In this document: positions 15,233 to 23,856 of the stretch, one piece after another
How positions within the stretch are numbered: the first letter of the stretch is position 1
Layout of the letters: each line of letters begins with the position of its first letter
DNA from: Acidimicrobiaceae bacterium
GTDB taxonomy: Bacteria; Actinomycetota; Acidimicrobiia; Acidimicrobiales; Ilumatobacteraceae
Assembly: GCA_020637235.1 (NCBI GenBank)
Contig: JACJWG010000026.1
Span: forward strand, 1-42,402
Direction of reading: 5' to 3'
Length of the DNA stretch: 42,402 nt
The notes under the pieces: generated by a model
The model's input: the letters and a program-made list of their open reading frames with translations, nothing else
Database searches by the model: none
Told to the model about the DNA's origin: nothing
Translations under genes and position numbers: made by a program

Positions 15233-16195
15233 GTGGTCGCGAACGGAGTGTGGGTCGGCGATGCCGACGGCGCGCTCGGGACGCGCGTGCTCGAGCTGCT
15301 GGCCGGCGACACCGATCTCCGGCCGGCGTCGATCGAGGAGGCGTCGGTCGTGGTGTGGACCGCCGGGGCCGACCCCGATGCGCGTGCCCGGCGGCGCGAG
15401 AGCCTGACCGCAGGCGCTGCGGTGATGTTCGGTCGGCTCACCGCTGCCTCACACGTCGTGATCGTGTCGTCCGCCATGGTGTACGGCGCGTGGGAGAACA
15501 ACCCGGTGCCGCTCACCGAGGACGCGGTGCTGCGTCCCGACACCGAGTTCCGCTACGCCACCCAGCTCGCCGCCGTGGAGCAGATGGCCGACGACTGGCG
15601 GCTCGCCGGCGACGGACGCACCGTCACGGTGCTGCGCCCGGCGGTCACGATGGCGGCGGCCGGCACGTCGGGGCTGGCGCGTGCGCTCGCCGCAGGGCTG
15701 GGTCAGCGGTTCGCGATCGACGACCCGCCGGCGCAGTTCCTGCACCTCGACGACCTCGCGAGCGCGGTCGTGCTCGGCGTGCGGCGCCGGCTCGACGGCG
15801 CCTACAACGTCGCACCCGACGGCAGCGTGCCGGCTGCGTCGGTGCGCGCGCTCGCCGGGGCACGGCCGCGGGTCCGCCTCCCGGATCGTGTGGCCGAGGT
15901 GTCCAACTCGCTGCGCTGGCGCTTCCAGCGTGGTCCGATCCCGCCGGGTCTGCGCTCGTACACGCGTGCGCCGTGGCTGGTGGCGAACGACCGGCTGCGT
16001 GCCGTCGGCTGGCGCCCGACGGTGACCAACGAGCAGGCCTACGTGGAGGGGACCGAGGCCCGGTGGTGGACGATGATCACCCCGAAGCGGCGACAGGAGT
16101 TGTCGCTCGGTGCCACGGGTGCCGTGCTGGTGGGGATCGCCGCCGGCGCGATGTGGGTCACACGCTGGGCGCGGCGACGCCGAGCACGACGCTGA
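15233..16195 (+). CDS. Extended-SDR / NAD-epimerase-like membrane-anchored protein, catalytic Lys missing
   Basis: A 320-residue protein with an extended short-chain dehydrogenase fold. The N-terminal nucleotide loop is GDADGALG (a GxxxGxxG variant, one residue longer than normal). The active-site Ser is in VSSAMVYGAW, and Tyr108 lies in RYATQLAAVEQ. The Lys expected four residues after Tyr is Leu112, so normal SDR catalysis is doubtful. C-terminal residues 292-312 form a membrane helix (ATGAVLVGIAAGAMWVT) followed by WARRRRARR, so the domain is tethered to the inner face of the membrane. The last 38 bp overlap the convergent PDZ gene. Substrate unknown. Confidence 0.8.
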   Translation: MVANGVWVGDADGALGTRVLELLAGDTDLRPASIEEASVVVWTAGADPDARARRRESLTAGAAVMFGRLTAASHVVIVSSAMVYGAWENNPVPLTEDAVLRPDTEFRYATQLAAVEQMADDWRLAGDGRTVTVLRPAVTMAAAGTSGLARALAAGLGQRFAIDDPPAQFLHLDDLASAVVLGVRRRLDGAYNVAPDGSVPAASVRALAGARPRVRLPDRVAEVSNSLRWRFQRGPIPPGLRSYTRAPWLVANDRLRAVGWRPTVTNEQAYVEGTEARWWTMITPKRRQELSLGATGAVLVGIAAGAMWVTRWARRRRARR

Positions 16196-17792
16196 CCACG
16201 CGGGTGCCCGTGGTGCCGGCGCCGGTGGGCGAGGTGTTGGCCGACGTGGTGATCGGTGCCGGCGTCGTGGTCGCCGCCGAACCCGTGGTCGGCGTGCCGC
16301 CCGGCGGCACCGTCGACGACGCAGCAGACGTCGACGACGACCGGACGGCGACGGTGAGCTTCACCGTGTCGCCCGGTTGACGGGTGCGCAGCAGCGCTGC
16401 AGCTGCGTCGACGGTGTCGACCGTGACGCCGTCGATCGCCACCAGCCGTTCGCCGACCAGCACACCGGCCGCGAAGGCCGGGCTGCCCGCCGTGATACGG
16501 GTGATGGTGAGCGGCGCGGTGACGGGCGCGCCGTCGAAGCCGAGTCCGATCCACGGCGACGACGTGCCGGTGGCGGGCGACGATCCGATGGGTGAGGTGC
16601 CGGACGGGGCCGACGAGCCGCCTGCGGGCGTCGACGTCGCCGGGGAGGTGGTGCCGACGGCCGACCCGCCCGGTGTGCCCGTGGTGGTGGTGGTGGTGGC
16701 CACGCCGCCCGGCGCACCGGCGGCGCCGCTGGCGGGCGCGGTCGTGGTGGTGGAGGTGGCGCTCGTCCCGTTGGCGGCGTCGGTGGCGACCGGATCGCTC
16801 GTCGGCGACGTCGCGTCGTCGGTCGTGTCGTCGGTCGTGTCGTCGGTCGTGTCGTCGGTCGTGTCGTCGGCCGGCACGCTCGTGGGCGCGCTGTCGGCAG
16901 GATCGTCCGCCGTCGCTGCCACCGGGACGAAGTCGACCGTGGCGCCCTCGGCGTCGATCGTCACCGTGCAGAGGGCGACCAGTGCGCCGTGCTCGTCGAT
17001 CACGGGGGTGCCCTCGACGATCGTCGAGGCGTCGAGATCGCTGACCGGCGCGTCCACCACGTATGCGACGTCCGCCGGCTCGTCGCCGAGCACCGTGACC
17101 GGTTGGCCCGGCTCGGCCGTCGCCGTGGCGGCGAAGCTCACCACCTCGATCTGCGACGACGGGGTGAGGTAGGCGAGGTCGCCGTCGATCGACACGAGCG
17201 AGGCGTCGAGCGGCGTGGCCTCGTCGTCGGGACCGGGTCCGAGCAACGACACGCCGTCGACGGCCGGATCGAGCGCCGACAGCGCGTTGGCCGTCGTGAC
17301 CACGTACGGCGTCCCCTCGATCGACACCGCCACCGACAGCGGTTGCTGCTGGCGGTCGGGGGCGGTCAACACGAGCACCGTGCTCGGTACGTCGAGCACC
17401 GGCAACGTGAGCCCCGGGCTGTCGAGCCACACCACGTCGGCGCCGGGCGAGTCGTCGCCGGACCGGACGTCGCGTTCGACCACCATCGCAGTGGATGCCG
17501 GCGGCCGCAGGGCGGCGATCGACGACGTCACGGTGGGCGACGCCGTCGGGCCGCCGGCACCCGTGGGCAGCATCAGGTAGAGCACGGCCACGCCGAGCGC
17601 CGAACCGATCGCTCCGGTGGTGACGAGCAACCCGCGGCCCACGGCGACGGGTGGTTCGCTCCGCACCCACTCGGAGTGCGCGAGCTCGCTCGGGTGCCGC
17701 CAGGCCCGCTCGTGCGGGGGCAGCGGCGCGGGTGGGTACGACTCGTCGTCCCACGCGTCGTCGCGCGCGTCGTCGGGGCCACTCCGCTCCAC
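16158..17792 (-). CDS. Membrane-anchored trypsin-like/PDZ protein, predicted non-catalytic
   Basis: A 544-residue protein: cytosolic N-terminus with PPHERAWRHPSE, one membrane helix (about 53-75), a chymotrypsin-like domain (about 95-295), a Thr/Asp/Ser linker with DDTT repeats (309-325), a PDZ domain (about 412-484, PWIGLGFDG to VKLTVAVR) and a Ser/Thr tail. HtrA-like catalytic residues are not kept: the VTNAHVV segment reads VTTANAL (His to Asn169) and GNSGGP reads VEGTPVI (259-265, no Ser), while Asp205 in GDLAYL remains. It probably binds rather than cuts extracytoplasmic proteins. GTG 17792 was chosen because TACGCT lies 9 nt upstream; the frame is open to 17960. Confidence 0.8.
   Translation of the reverse strand: MERSGPDDARDDAWDDESYPPAPLPPHERAWRHPSELAHSEWVRSEPPVAVGRGLLVTTGAIGSALGVAVLYLMLPTGAGGPTASPTVTSSIAALRPPASTAMVVERDVRSGDDSPGADVVWLDSPGLTLPVLDVPSTVLVLTAPDRQQQPLSVAVSIEGTPYVVTTANALSALDPAVDGVSLLGPGPDDEATPLDASLVSIDGDLAYLTPSSQIEVVSFAATATAEPGQPVTVLGDEPADVAYVVDAPVSDLDASTIVEGTPVIDEHGALVALCTVTIDAEGATVDFVPVAATADDPADSAPTSVPADDTTDDTTDDTTDDTTDDATSPTSDPVATDAANGTSATSTTTTAPASGAAGAPGGVATTTTTTGTPGGSAVGTTSPATSTPAGGSSAPSGTSPIGSSPATGTSSPWIGLGFDGAPVTAPLTITRITAGSPAFAAGVLVGERLVAIDGVTVDTVDAAAALLRTRQPGDTVKLTVAVRSSSTSAASSTVPPGGTPTTGSAATTTPAPITTSANTSPTGAGTTGTRVVSVVLGVAAPSV
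16815..16870. repeat. 12-bp tandem repeat inside the PDZ gene
   Basis: GTCGTCGGTCGT is repeated exactly four times (16815-16862) plus 8 bp. On the coding (minus) strand it encodes repeated DDTT in the extracytoplasmic linker. Confidence 0.9.
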
Positions 17793-17801
17793 GAAGGCGA
17801 C

Positions 17802-17807
17802 AGCGTA
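17802..17807 (-). promoter_or_regulatory. -10-like hexamer for the PDZ gene
   Basis: TACGCT on the minus strand, 9 nt before the GTG at 17792; the same hexamer serves moaE on the other strand. Confidence 0.4.
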
Positions 17808-17964
17808 CCGAGGTCCCGATGCGCGGTGGGATCGCGCGGCGTCGCGGCGGGGTCGCGTCGGGGAGGATGAGCCGTTCGGCCCACGGTGCGTCGCCCCGCG
17901 AGGCCGGTCCCGAAATCCCACGACCGGGGCGCCGTACCCTCGATCGGAGCGGGATCGCAACGGC

Positions 17965-17970
17965 TACGCT
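17965..17970 (+). promoter_or_regulatory. -10-like hexamer of a leaderless moaE promoter
   Basis: TACGCT ends 7 nt before the GTG at 17978. Confidence 0.5.
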
Positions 17971-17977
17971 TCCACCC

Positions 17978-18493
17978 GTGCAACCGCCCGAGCACCGCGA
18001 CACGTGGGTCGAACTGTCCACGTGCGAGCTCCCCGTGGCGGCTGCGTACGATTGGGCCGTCCTGCCGACGTGCGGGGCGGTGGTGCTGTTCAGCGGCACC
18101 GTGCGCGACCACGCCGTCGACGACGGCGGGGTGATGCGCACCGACGTGGTGCATCTCGAGTACGAGGCCTACACCGAGCAGTGCGTGGGTGTGTTCGAGA
18201 AGATCGTCCAGGAGCTCCGTACCCGCTGGCCGCACACCGGCCGCGTGGCGGTGCTGCACCGTCTCGGCCTGATCGGGCTCGCCGAGAGCTCGGTCGTGGT
18301 CGTGGTGAGTGCACCGCACCGTCCGGAGGCCTTCGAGGCTGCCCGCTACGCGATCGACGCGTTGAAGGCGAGTGCGCCCATCTGGAAGCACGAGACGTGG
18401 CGAGACGGTGATGACGGCGACGGATCGGGGTGGGGCACCAACGCCCACGTACCCGTCGACCCCACCACGGTCCCCACGGTTCGGGGGAGCTGA
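17978..18493 (+). CDS. moaE: Molybdopterin synthase catalytic subunit MoaE
   Basis: A 171-residue protein, slightly longer than the usual 140-150 because of a C-terminal tail (HVPVDPTTVPTVRGS). MoaE with thiocarboxylated MoaD converts cyclic pyranopterin monophosphate to molybdopterin. Family motifs are present: GAVVLFSGTVRDHA, LEYEAYTEQ, RVAVLHRLGLIGLAESSVVV and the catalytic Lys in APIWKHETW. No MoaD or other Moa gene is in the window. The GTG at 17978 is supported by the leaderless -10 and by the family N-terminus; the frame is open farther upstream but without homology. The stop overlaps the start region of the small membrane gene. Confidence 0.92.
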   Translation: MQPPEHRDTWVELSTCELPVAAAYDWAVLPTCGAVVLFSGTVRDHAVDDGGVMRTDVVHLEYEAYTEQCVGVFEKIVQELRTRWPHTGRVAVLHRLGLIGLAESSVVVVVSAPHRPEAFEAARYAIDALKASAPIWKHETWRDGDDGDGSGWGTNAHVPVDPTTVPTVRGS

Positions 18494-18715
18494 TTGGAAC
18501 CCGTTGCAGTCGTCGCGCTCGTCGTCGTCGTCATCATCGCCATCGTGATCTTGGGACTGCGCCACCGCACCCGTCAGGATGACGGCGTGCAATCCTTCCG
18601 TCGCCACATCGACGCGCTGTCACCCGAAGCGCGCCGCGAGGTGGCCGATCGCGCCCGTCGCCACGAGACGACGCGCGACCGCGATCCCGACCCGACCGAC
18701 GAGAGCGAGGGCTGA
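18494..18715 (+). CDS. Small single-helix membrane protein upstream of mreB
   Basis: A 73-residue protein: an N-terminal membrane helix (residues 4-22, VAVVALVVVVIIAIVILGL) followed by a charged cytosolic tail with SFRRHIDALSPEARREVADR. TTG at 18494 lies directly after the moaE stop and its own stop overlaps the mreB ATG (TGATG), so it should be translationally coupled to mreB. I do not recognise a named family. The tight coupling suggests a role near MreB at the membrane. Confidence 0.7.
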   Translation: MEPVAVVALVVVVIIAIVILGLRHRTRQDDGVQSFRRHIDALSPEARREVADRARRHETTRDRDPDPTDESEG

Positions 18716-19719
18716 TGGCACGCGACCTCGCGATCGACCTGGGCACGGCGAACACCCTGGTGTACATGAAGGGCAAGGGCATCGTGCTGAACGAGCCCTC
18801 CGTCATCGCACTCAACCGCCAGACCGGCGAGGTGCTCGCCACCGGTCGAGAGGCCTGGCAGATGATCGGCCGCACGCCCGGTTACATCGTCGCGGTCCGA
18901 CCGCTCCGCGGCGGCGCGATCACCGACTTCGAGATCACCGAGCGCATGATCCGCCTGCTGCTGCAGCGTGTGGGGGTCAGCCGGTTCACGCGCCCGAAGG
19001 TGGTGATCTGCGTGCCGTCGGCGATCACCGAGGTCGAACGCCGCGCTGTCACCGACGCGGCGCGCCGCGCCGGCGCAGCCGACGCGCAACTGATCGAGCA
19101 GCCGATGGCCGCGGCGATCGGTGCCGACCTGCCGATCGACGAGCCCGTCGGCAACATGGTGATCGACATCGGTGGCGGCACCAGCGAGACGGCGGTCATC
19201 AGCCTCGGTGGCATCGTCGCGCTCGAGGCCGTGCGCGTCGGCAGCTTCGACATCGACGCAGCGATCCAGAGCTATGTGCGGCGCGAGCACGGCATCGCCG
19301 TCGGCGAGCGCACCGCCGAGGAGGTGAAGGTCGCGATCGGGTCGGCCGAACCCTCCGAGGACGACAACCAGGCCGAGGTGCGGGGCCGCGACCTGATGAC
19401 CGGGCTGCCGAAGACCGTGGTGCTCACGCCGGAGGAGATCCGGTTCGCGATCGACGACGTCGTGAGCAGCATCGTGTCGTCCGTGGTGCGCTGCCTGGCG
19501 AAGGCGCCGCCCGAGCTGGCCCAGGACTTCCTCGTGCGCGGCATGTACCTCGTCGGTGGTGGCGGGCTGCTCCGTGGGCTCGCTCGTCGTATCGAGCGCG
19601 AGACGCAGGTGCCGGTGAAGATGTCGAACGTGCCGCTCGAAGCGGTGGTGCTCGGTGCCGGACACTGCATCGAGCACTACGACGCACTGAAGAGCATGTT
19701 CATGGGCGCTCGTCGCTGA
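18715..19719 (+). CDS. mreB: Rod-shape determining actin homologue MreB
   Basis: A 334-residue bacterial actin, the usual MreB length. Nucleotide motifs are clear: phosphate-1 DLAIDLGTANTLVY, phosphate-2 NMVIDIGGGTSETAVISLGG, adenosine motif MYLVGGGGLLRGL, and the connecting segment PSAITEVERRAV. MreB polymers steer lateral wall synthesis and bind the inner membrane. mreC, mreD, rodA and pbp2 are not adjacent, which is unusual, because mreB commonly heads an mreBCD cluster. It is preceded by the small membrane protein and followed 32 bp later by an unrelated enoyl-CoA hydratase. Confidence 0.95.
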   Translation: MARDLAIDLGTANTLVYMKGKGIVLNEPSVIALNRQTGEVLATGREAWQMIGRTPGYIVAVRPLRGGAITDFEITERMIRLLLQRVGVSRFTRPKVVICVPSAITEVERRAVTDAARRAGAADAQLIEQPMAAAIGADLPIDEPVGNMVIDIGGGTSETAVISLGGIVALEAVRVGSFDIDAAIQSYVRREHGIAVGERTAEEVKVAIGSAEPSEDDNQAEVRGRDLMTGLPKTVVLTPEEIRFAIDDVVSSIVSSVVRCLAKAPPELAQDFLVRGMYLVGGGGLLRGLARRIERETQVPVKMSNVPLEAVVLGAGHCIEHYDALKSMFMGARR

Positions 19720-19738
19720 GCGGAAAATCGGCCGCTGG

Positions 19739-19744
19739 TAGGGT
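19739..19744 (+). promoter_or_regulatory. -10-like hexamer of a leaderless promoter
   Basis: TAGGGT ends 7 nt before the ATG at 19752 in the 32-bp gap after mreB. Confidence 0.45.
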
Positions 19745-19751
19745 CGCCGCC

Positions 19752-20549
19752 ATGGCCGACCACGCTGACGTCCTGTTCGAGCTCGGTGACGACCACGTCG
19801 GAGTCGTCACGCTCAACCGTCCCGACGCTCGCAACGCACTCACGCACGGGATGTACGCCGAGCTCGAGCGGCTGGTGCGCGACGCGCCCGCCGCCGGTGT
19901 GCGGTGCCTGCTGATCACCGGCGCCGATCCGGCGTTCTGCAGCGGTGACGACGTGCGTCAGGTGATGGGCGGTGGCCAGGAGGGCAAGGCGCCGCTCGCC
20001 GAGGGGGAACGCACGCCTCGGCTCACGCCCGCCGCCGACGCACTGTTGCACACCGACGTGCCCGTGGTGGCCGCCGTGAACGGCGCCGCGGTGGGCTGGG
20101 GGATGGAGCTCGCGATGATGGCCGACCTGCGCGTCGCCAGCGAGAAGGCGAGGTTCGGCGAGCTGTTCGTGCTGCGGGGTCTGGTGAGCGACGTGGCCGG
20201 GCTCGGCCGGCTGGCGCAGCTGGTCGGTCGCGAGCGGGCCGCGGAACTGCTGTTCACCGGCGACGTGATCGACGCGGCGACGGCGCAGTCGTACGGGCTC
20301 GTCGGCCGAGTGGTCGCCCACGACGACCTCCTGCCCACCGCACGGACGCTGGCCGCGAAGATCGCCGCCAACCCGCCGCTCGCCGTGCAACAACTGAAGG
20401 CCGGGCTGCGCGGCGCGCTCGATCCCGACTGGCACGATCTCGGCCGCTGGGTGAGTTCGACGCTCGGCCGGCTGTTCCTCACCGAGGACCACCGCGAGGG
20501 CGTGCGGTCGTTCCTCGAGAAGCGATCCCCGAACTTCGTCGGACGCTGA
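19752..20549 (+). CDS. Enoyl-CoA hydratase/isomerase family protein
   Basis: A 265-residue crotonase. The N-terminal VGVVTLNRPDARNALT, the oxyanion-hole segments (AFCSGDDVRQ and NGAAVGWGMELAMMADLRVAS) and RFGELFVLRGLVSDVAGLGRLAQLVG are all typical. The conserved Glu in RFGELF is in the place of the first catalytic Glu. The residue opposite the second catalytic Glu of true hydratases is not acidic (VSDVAG), so an isomerase or another crotonase reaction is possible. It is coupled to the RNB gene by a TGATG overlap. Confidence 0.87.
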   Translation: MADHADVLFELGDDHVGVVTLNRPDARNALTHGMYAELERLVRDAPAAGVRCLLITGADPAFCSGDDVRQVMGGGQEGKAPLAEGERTPRLTPAADALLHTDVPVVAAVNGAAVGWGMELAMMADLRVASEKARFGELFVLRGLVSDVAGLGRLAQLVGRERAAELLFTGDVIDAATAQSYGLVGRVVAHDDLLPTARTLAAKIAANPPLAVQQLKAGLRGALDPDWHDLGRWVSSTLGRLFLTEDHREGVRSFLEKRSPNFVGR

Positions 20550-21934
20550 TGCGCGTCGACCGCGCTCGATCACGCACGATCGACGAGGGGCTCGCCCGCA
20601 TCCGCCGCGAGCTCGACCTGCCCCCGGGATTCCCGCCCGACGTGCTCGCCGCGGCCGAACGCGCCGTCGAACGCGGCGCCGGCGCCGAGCACGTCGACCG
20701 CACCGACGTGCACTTCGTCACCCTCGACCCCGCCGAGGCGACCGACCTCGACCAGGCGCTGCACCTCGAACGCAGCGGCGACGACCTCGTGCTGCACTAC
20801 GCGATCGCCGACGTCGGGTGGTTCGTCCACCACGACGACCCGCTCGATCGCGAAGCGTGGCGACGCGGCACCACGATGTACCTGCCGGACGGCCGGGTGC
20901 CGCTGTATCCGCCGGTGCTCTCCGAGGGCGCTGCGAGCCTGCTGCCCGACGGGCCCCGACCGGCGGTCGTGTTCACGGTGCGGCTGCGCGTCGACGGCAC
21001 GCCGACCCTCGACGGTGTCGAGCGGGCCGTGGTGCGCAGCCGGGCGAAGCTCGCCTACGACCGGGTGCGCGACGGTGACCTGCCGGTCGAACTGCCCGAG
21101 TTCGCCCGACGGATGGCGATCGCCGACGAGCGGCGCGGTGCCACCCGCATCGACGCGCCCGAGCAGGAGGTCGAGCGCGACGGCGACCGGTACCGCATCG
21201 ACTACCGACCCCGGCTCGCGTCGGAGGATCACAACGCAGCGCTGTCGCTCGCCACCAACCTCGCGGTGGCCGACGCACTGCACGCCGCCGGGACCGGTCT
21301 CTTCCGCACGATGGCCGGCCCGGACGACCGCCACCTGAAGCGGCTGCGGCACACCGCTCGTGCCCTCGGCATCGACTGGCCCGATGGACGGACGCTCGCC
21401 GAGTTCGAGCGCTCGTTGCGCGCCGGCGATCCGGCCCATGCGGCGATGACCCTCGCCATCCGGCGCGCCGGCGGCGCGGCGCGCTACGAGCCGTTCCGGC
21501 CGGGCGAGGTGCCGTGGCACGCGGCGATGGCGGCCACCTACAGCCATGCCACCGCGCCGCTGCGCCGGTTGGCCGACCGCTACGTGGTGCTCGCCGCGCT
21601 CGCCGTCGCCAACGGCGACGCCGTGCCCGCCGAGGTCGACGCTGCGTTCTCGAGGTTGCCCGAGGTGATGTCGACGGCCGACGCGAACGGCAACCAGCTC
21701 GACCGGCGCGTGGTCGATCTGGTGGAGGCCGTCGTGCTGCACGGTCGTGAAGGCGAGGCGTTCGCGGCACTCGTCACCGACGTCGACGATCGCGGCGCAC
21801 GCATCCAGCTGCGTGATCTGGCCGTGGTCGCACGCGTCGACGCCACCGGTGTCGATCCGGGGCAGGAGCTCCGCGTGCGCCTGGTGGACGCGTCGCCGTC
21901 GGCGCGAGCGGTGCGCTTCGAGCGGGTCGCCTGA
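20549..21934 (+). CDS. RNB-domain exoribonuclease (RNase II/R-like, short form)
   Basis: A 461-residue protein consisting almost only of the RNB catalytic domain. The Mg-binding motif is DPAEATDLDQA (60-70): D60, D66 and D68 are present, and the fourth position is Gln69 in place of the Asp of RNase II. I recall the TDLDQ form as common in actinobacterial relatives. HYAIADVGWFV and the later SHATAPLRRLADRYV segment match the family. A partial S1-like end follows (about 400-460) but no cold-shock domains, so it is shorter than RNase R. It degrades RNA 3' to 5' if active. It overlaps both neighbours by one base. Confidence 0.87.
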   Translation: MRVDRARSRTIDEGLARIRRELDLPPGFPPDVLAAAERAVERGAGAEHVDRTDVHFVTLDPAEATDLDQALHLERSGDDLVLHYAIADVGWFVHHDDPLDREAWRRGTTMYLPDGRVPLYPPVLSEGAASLLPDGPRPAVVFTVRLRVDGTPTLDGVERAVVRSRAKLAYDRVRDGDLPVELPEFARRMAIADERRGATRIDAPEQEVERDGDRYRIDYRPRLASEDHNAALSLATNLAVADALHAAGTGLFRTMAGPDDRHLKRLRHTARALGIDWPDGRTLAEFERSLRAGDPAHAAMTLAIRRAGGAARYEPFRPGEVPWHAAMAATYSHATAPLRRLADRYVVLAALAVANGDAVPAEVDAAFSRLPEVMSTADANGNQLDRRVVDLVEAVVLHGREGEAFAALVTDVDDRGARIQLRDLAVVARVDATGVDPGQELRVRLVDASPSARAVRFERVA

Positions 21935-22488
21935 TGGAGCGCACCGCTGCGATGCCGCTGCCGGACGGCACGCTCCTGCGCGTGGCCACGGCCGACGACA
22001 TCGAGGCGATGCGCGACGTCGAGCGTGATGCCGGACGACGGTTCCTCGGGTTCCCCGCCGACACCGGCCTGCACGAGATCGCCGCCGACGACCCGCCGGA
22101 GGCCGAGGTCCTCGCCGCCCACATCGACAACGACGCCGCCTGGGTGGTCACCGACGCGGGCGAGGTCGTGGCCTACGCGGTCGCCTCGATGATCGACGAC
22201 GACGCGCACCTCGATCAGGTGAGCGTCCGCATGTCGCACCAGGGTCGCGGCATCGGCACCATCCTGGTGGAGGTGGTGTGCGACTGGGCATCGTCGCTCG
22301 ACTTCGAGGCCGTCTCGCTCACCACGTTCCGCGACGTGCCGTTCAACGGCCCGTTCTACGCGGCGCGAGGGTTCGTCGAGGTGGACGAGGACCGCTGCGG
22401 CGACGAACTGCGGTCGTTGCGCGACCACGAGCGCTATCTGGGCCTCGACGTGCAGCCGCGGATCGTGATGCGCCGGACGCTGGCGTGA
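21934..22488 (+). CDS. GNAT-family N-acetyltransferase
   Basis: A 184-residue acetyltransferase. The acetyl-CoA loop is visible as HQGRGIGTILVE (about 107-118), preceded by the strand AHLDQVSV and followed by SLTTFRDVPFNGPFYAARGF, the usual C-terminal half. The substrate cannot be told. It begins with ATG inside the RNB stop (TGATG), ending a coupled three-gene unit, and it is convergent with the sugar dehydrogenase gene 25 bp away. Confidence 0.85.
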   Translation: MERTAAMPLPDGTLLRVATADDIEAMRDVERDAGRRFLGFPADTGLHEIAADDPPEAEVLAAHIDNDAAWVVTDAGEVVAYAVASMIDDDAHLDQVSVRMSHQGRGIGTILVEVVCDWASSLDFEAVSLTTFRDVPFNGPFYAARGFVEVDEDRCGDELRSLRDHERYLGLDVQPRIVMRRTLA

Positions 22489-22513
22489 CGAGCGCGTCGA
22501 GGCGTGCGGCGGG

Positions 22514-23848
22514 TCAGCCGGGCACGATCCGGGCGATCTGACCGCCGATCGACACCACCCACAGCTCACCGTCGGGGCCCACACGCACCGCGACCACCTC
22601 GGGCTGCTGGGCGAGCGGCAGCACGCGGCCGAGGCCACGGTCGACGATCTCCAGGCCCCACAACTCGCCGCTGCAGTAGTCGCCGTACACGTACCAGCCG
22701 GCGAGCTCGGGGATCGCCGCGCCTCGCGACCGGGCGCCACCGCTCACCGAACACCCGCGGTCGCCGTGCTCGTACTCGTGGATGGGCGGGATCGCCCCGT
22801 CGGCCGGCTGGTCCTCGTTGAACCGGCGGGTGCCCTCGAACGCGCTCCACCCGAAGTTGAAACCGCGCCCAGCGCCGTCGGCCGCCCAGGCGACGTCGAT
22901 CTCCTCCACCTCGTTCTGCCCGACGTCGGCGATCCACAGGTCGCCGGTCGGCGCATCGAACGAGAACCGCCACGGGTTGCGCAACCCCACCGACCAGATC
23001 TCGCCGCGTGCGCCGGGGACGTCGACGAACGGATTGTCGGCGGGGATCGAGTAGGGCTGGTCGCCGGCCGGGCGAGGGTCGATGCGGAGCATCTTGCCGA
23101 GCAACGACGACACGTCGAGCGAGCGGCGCTCCGGATCGTCGGCCGCGCCGCCGTCGCCCATGCCGATGTAGAGCATCCCGTCCGGCCCGATCACCACACC
23201 GCCGCCGTTGTGGTTGGCGTAGGGCTGCTCGACGGTGAGCACGACACGCCGGCTCGACGCGTCGAAGGTCCCGTCGGCGGCCACCGCGTACTCGGCGATC
23301 ACCGTGTCGCCACCGTTGTCGGTGTGGTTGACGTACGCCGTGGAGCCGTCGGCGGTGAACGCCACGCCGAGCAGACCGCGCTCGCCCTCGCCCTCGGTGA
23401 GGTCGGTGATGTCGAGCACCGCGGCGCCGGCCTCGCCGTCACGGAGCGGCACCACGCGTCCGGTGCGCTCGACGACGTAGGCGGCGGGGTCGCCCGGACG
23501 CACCGCGACGTCGACCGGCTGGTCGAACGTCGTCTCGAAGGGTGCGAGTGCCACCACGGGATCGCCGAGCGGCACCGTGGTGGTGGCCGTGGCGGACGTG
23601 ACCGGTGCGGCCGTGGTGGAACTGGCGTCGCTTCCCCCGGTCGACGTGCCCCCGGTCGACGGCACGCTGGTCGTCGCGAAGGTGACCGCCGGACCCGGAG
23701 CGACCGTGGCGCCGGGGGAGCCGTCGTCGTCGCCACAGGCGGTCAGCGCCAGCAGGCTCGCCGTCGCCGCGAGGATCAACGTGCGGCGACCGGGGGAGCC
23801 CCGGCGCGACGATCGGGAGTGGAGGGAGCGGGGGCGATGGGGGGTCAT
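22514..23848 (-). CDS. PQQ-dependent sugar dehydrogenase-like lipoprotein
   Basis: A 444-residue secreted lipoprotein. The N-terminal signal has Arg-rich residues and a hydrophobic stretch ending in the lipobox LTAC, followed by GDDDG and a Thr/Ser-rich linker (to about residue 85). The rest is a six-bladed propeller of the glucose/sorbosone dehydrogenase family: TFDQPVDVAVRPGD, ERGLLGVAF, NHNGGGVVIGPDGMLYIGMG, GLRNPWRFSFD, DVGQNEVEEID. Such proteins oxidise sugars outside the cell when PQQ is bound; the substrate is unknown. ATG at 23848 lies 8 bp after the thioesterase stop, so the two are likely co-transcribed. Confidence 0.88.
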   Translation of the reverse strand: MTPHRPRSLHSRSSRRGSPGRRTLILAATASLLALTACGDDDGSPGATVAPGPAVTFATTSVPSTGGTSTGGSDASSTTAAPVTSATATTTVPLGDPVVALAPFETTFDQPVDVAVRPGDPAAYVVERTGRVVPLRDGEAGAAVLDITDLTEGEGERGLLGVAFTADGSTAYVNHTDNGGDTVIAEYAVAADGTFDASSRRVVLTVEQPYANHNGGGVVIGPDGMLYIGMGDGGAADDPERRSLDVSSLLGKMLRIDPRPAGDQPYSIPADNPFVDVPGARGEIWSVGLRNPWRFSFDAPTGDLWIADVGQNEVEEIDVAWAADGAGRGFNFGWSAFEGTRRFNEDQPADGAIPPIHEYEHGDRGCSVSGGARSRGAAIPELAGWYVYGDYCSGELWGLEIVDRGLGRVLPLAQQPEVVAVRVGPDGELWVVSIGGQIARIVPG

Positions 23849-23856
23849 CGCGACGC

